From NCBI RefSeq assembly GCF_003853415.1, contig NZ_QTPP01000014.1:1-64000 (forward strand): a stretch of DNA of 64,000 nt. The letters run 5' to 3'. Made by a program: the position numbers and the translations under genes. The notes under the pieces are model-generated. The model did not search any database. It was given only the letters and a program-made list of their open reading frames with translations, and was not told the DNA's origin. Positions within the stretch are counted from its first letter, which is position 1. Each line of letters begins with the position of its first letter. The stretch comes from Burkholderia sp. Bp9142 (GTDB taxonomy: Bacteria; Pseudomonadota; Gammaproteobacteria; Burkholderiales; Burkholderiaceae). This document shows, piece by piece, positions 63,102 to 64,000 of the stretch.

Positions 63102-64000
63102 GCCACCCCCGCGCCGACCTTCGTTCGCGGCCCCCCGAGGGGGCGCATGCCCATCTCGGGGCGGCCCGGCGGAGGGCATGGCACCGCCCGAACCTGCGCA
63201 CGCAGGTCGCGCTGTGGCTGCTGCTGCCGCTGCTTGGGCTGCTCGCGCTCGACTCGTGGCTGACGTACCAGCGCGCGATGAGCGCCGCGCACGTCGCGTT
63301 CGACCGCACGCTGTCGTCGTCGCTGAAGTCGATCCGCGAAGGCGTGCGCCTCAACAAGGGCGAGATCGAGGTCGACCTGCCGTATCTCGCGCTCGAGATG
63401 TTCGAGTCGGGCGACGGCGGCAAGATCTACTACCTGATCCGCGAGGACAACGGCCACACGATCACCGGCTATCCGGACCTGCCGCTGCCGCAGGGTGACG
63501 GTGCGCTGTTCGTCACGCGCTACTACGACGTCGTCTATCGCGGCGATCAGTTGCGCATGGCCGCGCTGCGCGTGCCGGTGCACGACGTGCCGACCGCGCA
63601 GACGCGCATCGTATGGGTGATGGTCGGCGAGACGATCGAGGCGCGCCACGCGCTCGCGCGCGAGATCCTGGTGGGCTCGCTGCTGCAGGAAGGGCTGCTC
63701 GTCGTGCTCGCGCTCGGGATCGTGTGGCTCGGCGTCGGGCGCGGGCTGCGGCCGCTGAACCGGCTGTCGGCGACGGTCGCCGCGCGCAGCGACGGCGACC
63801 CGACGCCGCTCGGCACCGGCGGCATGCCGAGCGAGCTCGCGCCGCTCGTCGACTCGATCAACCAGTACATCGGCCGCACGCAGCGGATGCAGGTCGCGCG
63901 GCGGCGCTTCTTCGCGGATGCGGCCCATCAGCTGAAAACGCCGCTCGCGGCCGTGCAGGCCGGCGTCGAGCTCGCGCTGCGGCCGGACGAGCAGCCGCGC
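63098..64000 (+). CDS. Sensor histidine kinase, TctE-like, N-terminal part
   Basis: The gene runs off the right edge; 301 residues are visible. A membrane span (VALWLLLPLLGLLALDSWL) is followed by a periplasmic sensor domain (residues about 75-190, LKSIREGVRLNKGEIEVDLP). A second span (GLLVVLALGIVWLGVG) and a HAMP-like linker come next. The H-box FFADAAHQLKTPLAAVQAG has the phosphorylated His. The catalytic ATPase domain lies beyond the window. The first 25 residues are Arg/Ala/Pro-rich and may not all be translated. The start overlaps the regulator stop. Confidence 0.9.
   Translation, partial: MSHPRADLRSRPPEGAHAHLGAARRRAWHRPNLRTQVALWLLLPLLGLLALDSWLTYQRAMSAAHVAFDRTLSSSLKSIREGVRLNKGEIEVDLPYLALEMFESGDGGKIYYLIREDNGHTITGYPDLPLPQGDGALFVTRYYDVVYRGDQLRMAALRVPVHDVPTAQTRIVWVMVGETIEARHALAREILVGSLLQEGLLVVLALGIVWLGVGRGLRPLNRLSATVAARSDGDPTPLGTGGMPSELAPLVDSINQYIGRTQRMQVARRRFFADAAHQLKTPLAAVQAGVELALRPDEQPR

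Overview
The window is about 67% GC, dense, and reads as a Burkholderia replicon. It combines Burkholderia-type porins, a homoprotocatechuate (hpa) operon, a three-subunit sugar dehydrogenase, and an exopolysaccharide (EPS) locus arranged like the Bep cluster of the B. cepacia complex, with its BerA and BerB regulators. Housekeeping translation genes, rRNAs and tRNAs are absent, which suits a secondary chromosome. I recognised no insertion sequence, prophage, CRISPR array or tRNA gene.

Positions 1-19408 are a Wzx/Wzy-type EPS locus. It starts with a truncated secreted GH3 glycosidase, then the flippase (wzx), a two-domain alpha/beta hydrolase and a small secreted protein. The operon wza-wzc-wzy-acyltransferase follows, then two GT4 and one GT2 glycosyltransferases, a parallel beta-helix protein, and a translationally coupled GNAT-manC pair. 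Positions 19409-20681 carry no gene but hold strong hairpins, an inverted repeat and a sigma54-type promoter ahead of the enhancer-binding regulator berB (20682).

Positions 22119-28063 hold a tightly coupled minus-strand operon: carrier protein, acyl-CoA-dehydrogenase-like flavoprotein, aminoacyl-tRNA-synthetase-like amino acid:carrier-protein ligase, DUF1839 protein, and GH2 glycosidase. It sits between berB and berA. I read it as a dedicated aminoacylation system that may decorate an EPS or another amino sugar. Its promoter resembles a sequence element shared by wzx and the GT2 gene. Next come two related 260-residue Crp/Fnr regulators, the second (berA, 29935) behind a good sigma54 promoter. 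berA is followed by the undecaprenyl-phosphate sugar transferase that would start EPS repeat-unit synthesis.

Positions 32218-46248 are mixed metabolism and maintenance: a small membrane protein, a TraR/DksA zinc-finger protein, a PolX polymerase with a degenerate PHP domain, alanine dehydrogenase, a DUF3995 protein, a Tat-exported flavoprotein/cytochrome sugar dehydrogenase operon under a LacI-style operator, a CPA2 antiporter, a second FtsI-like penicillin-binding protein, and an orphan 115-residue protein.

Positions 46895-64000 hold an SDR-type epimerase/reductase and the divergent hpaR/hpaG1-G2-E-D-F-H-I operon. This operon encodes complete conversion of homoprotocatechuate to pyruvate and succinic semialdehyde, without the HpaBC hydroxylase. 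An AraC regulator, a small protein, an MDR oxidoreductase and a porin follow. The window ends with a binding-protein-dependent ABC importer, divergent from a TctDE-like two-component system whose kinase runs off the end.
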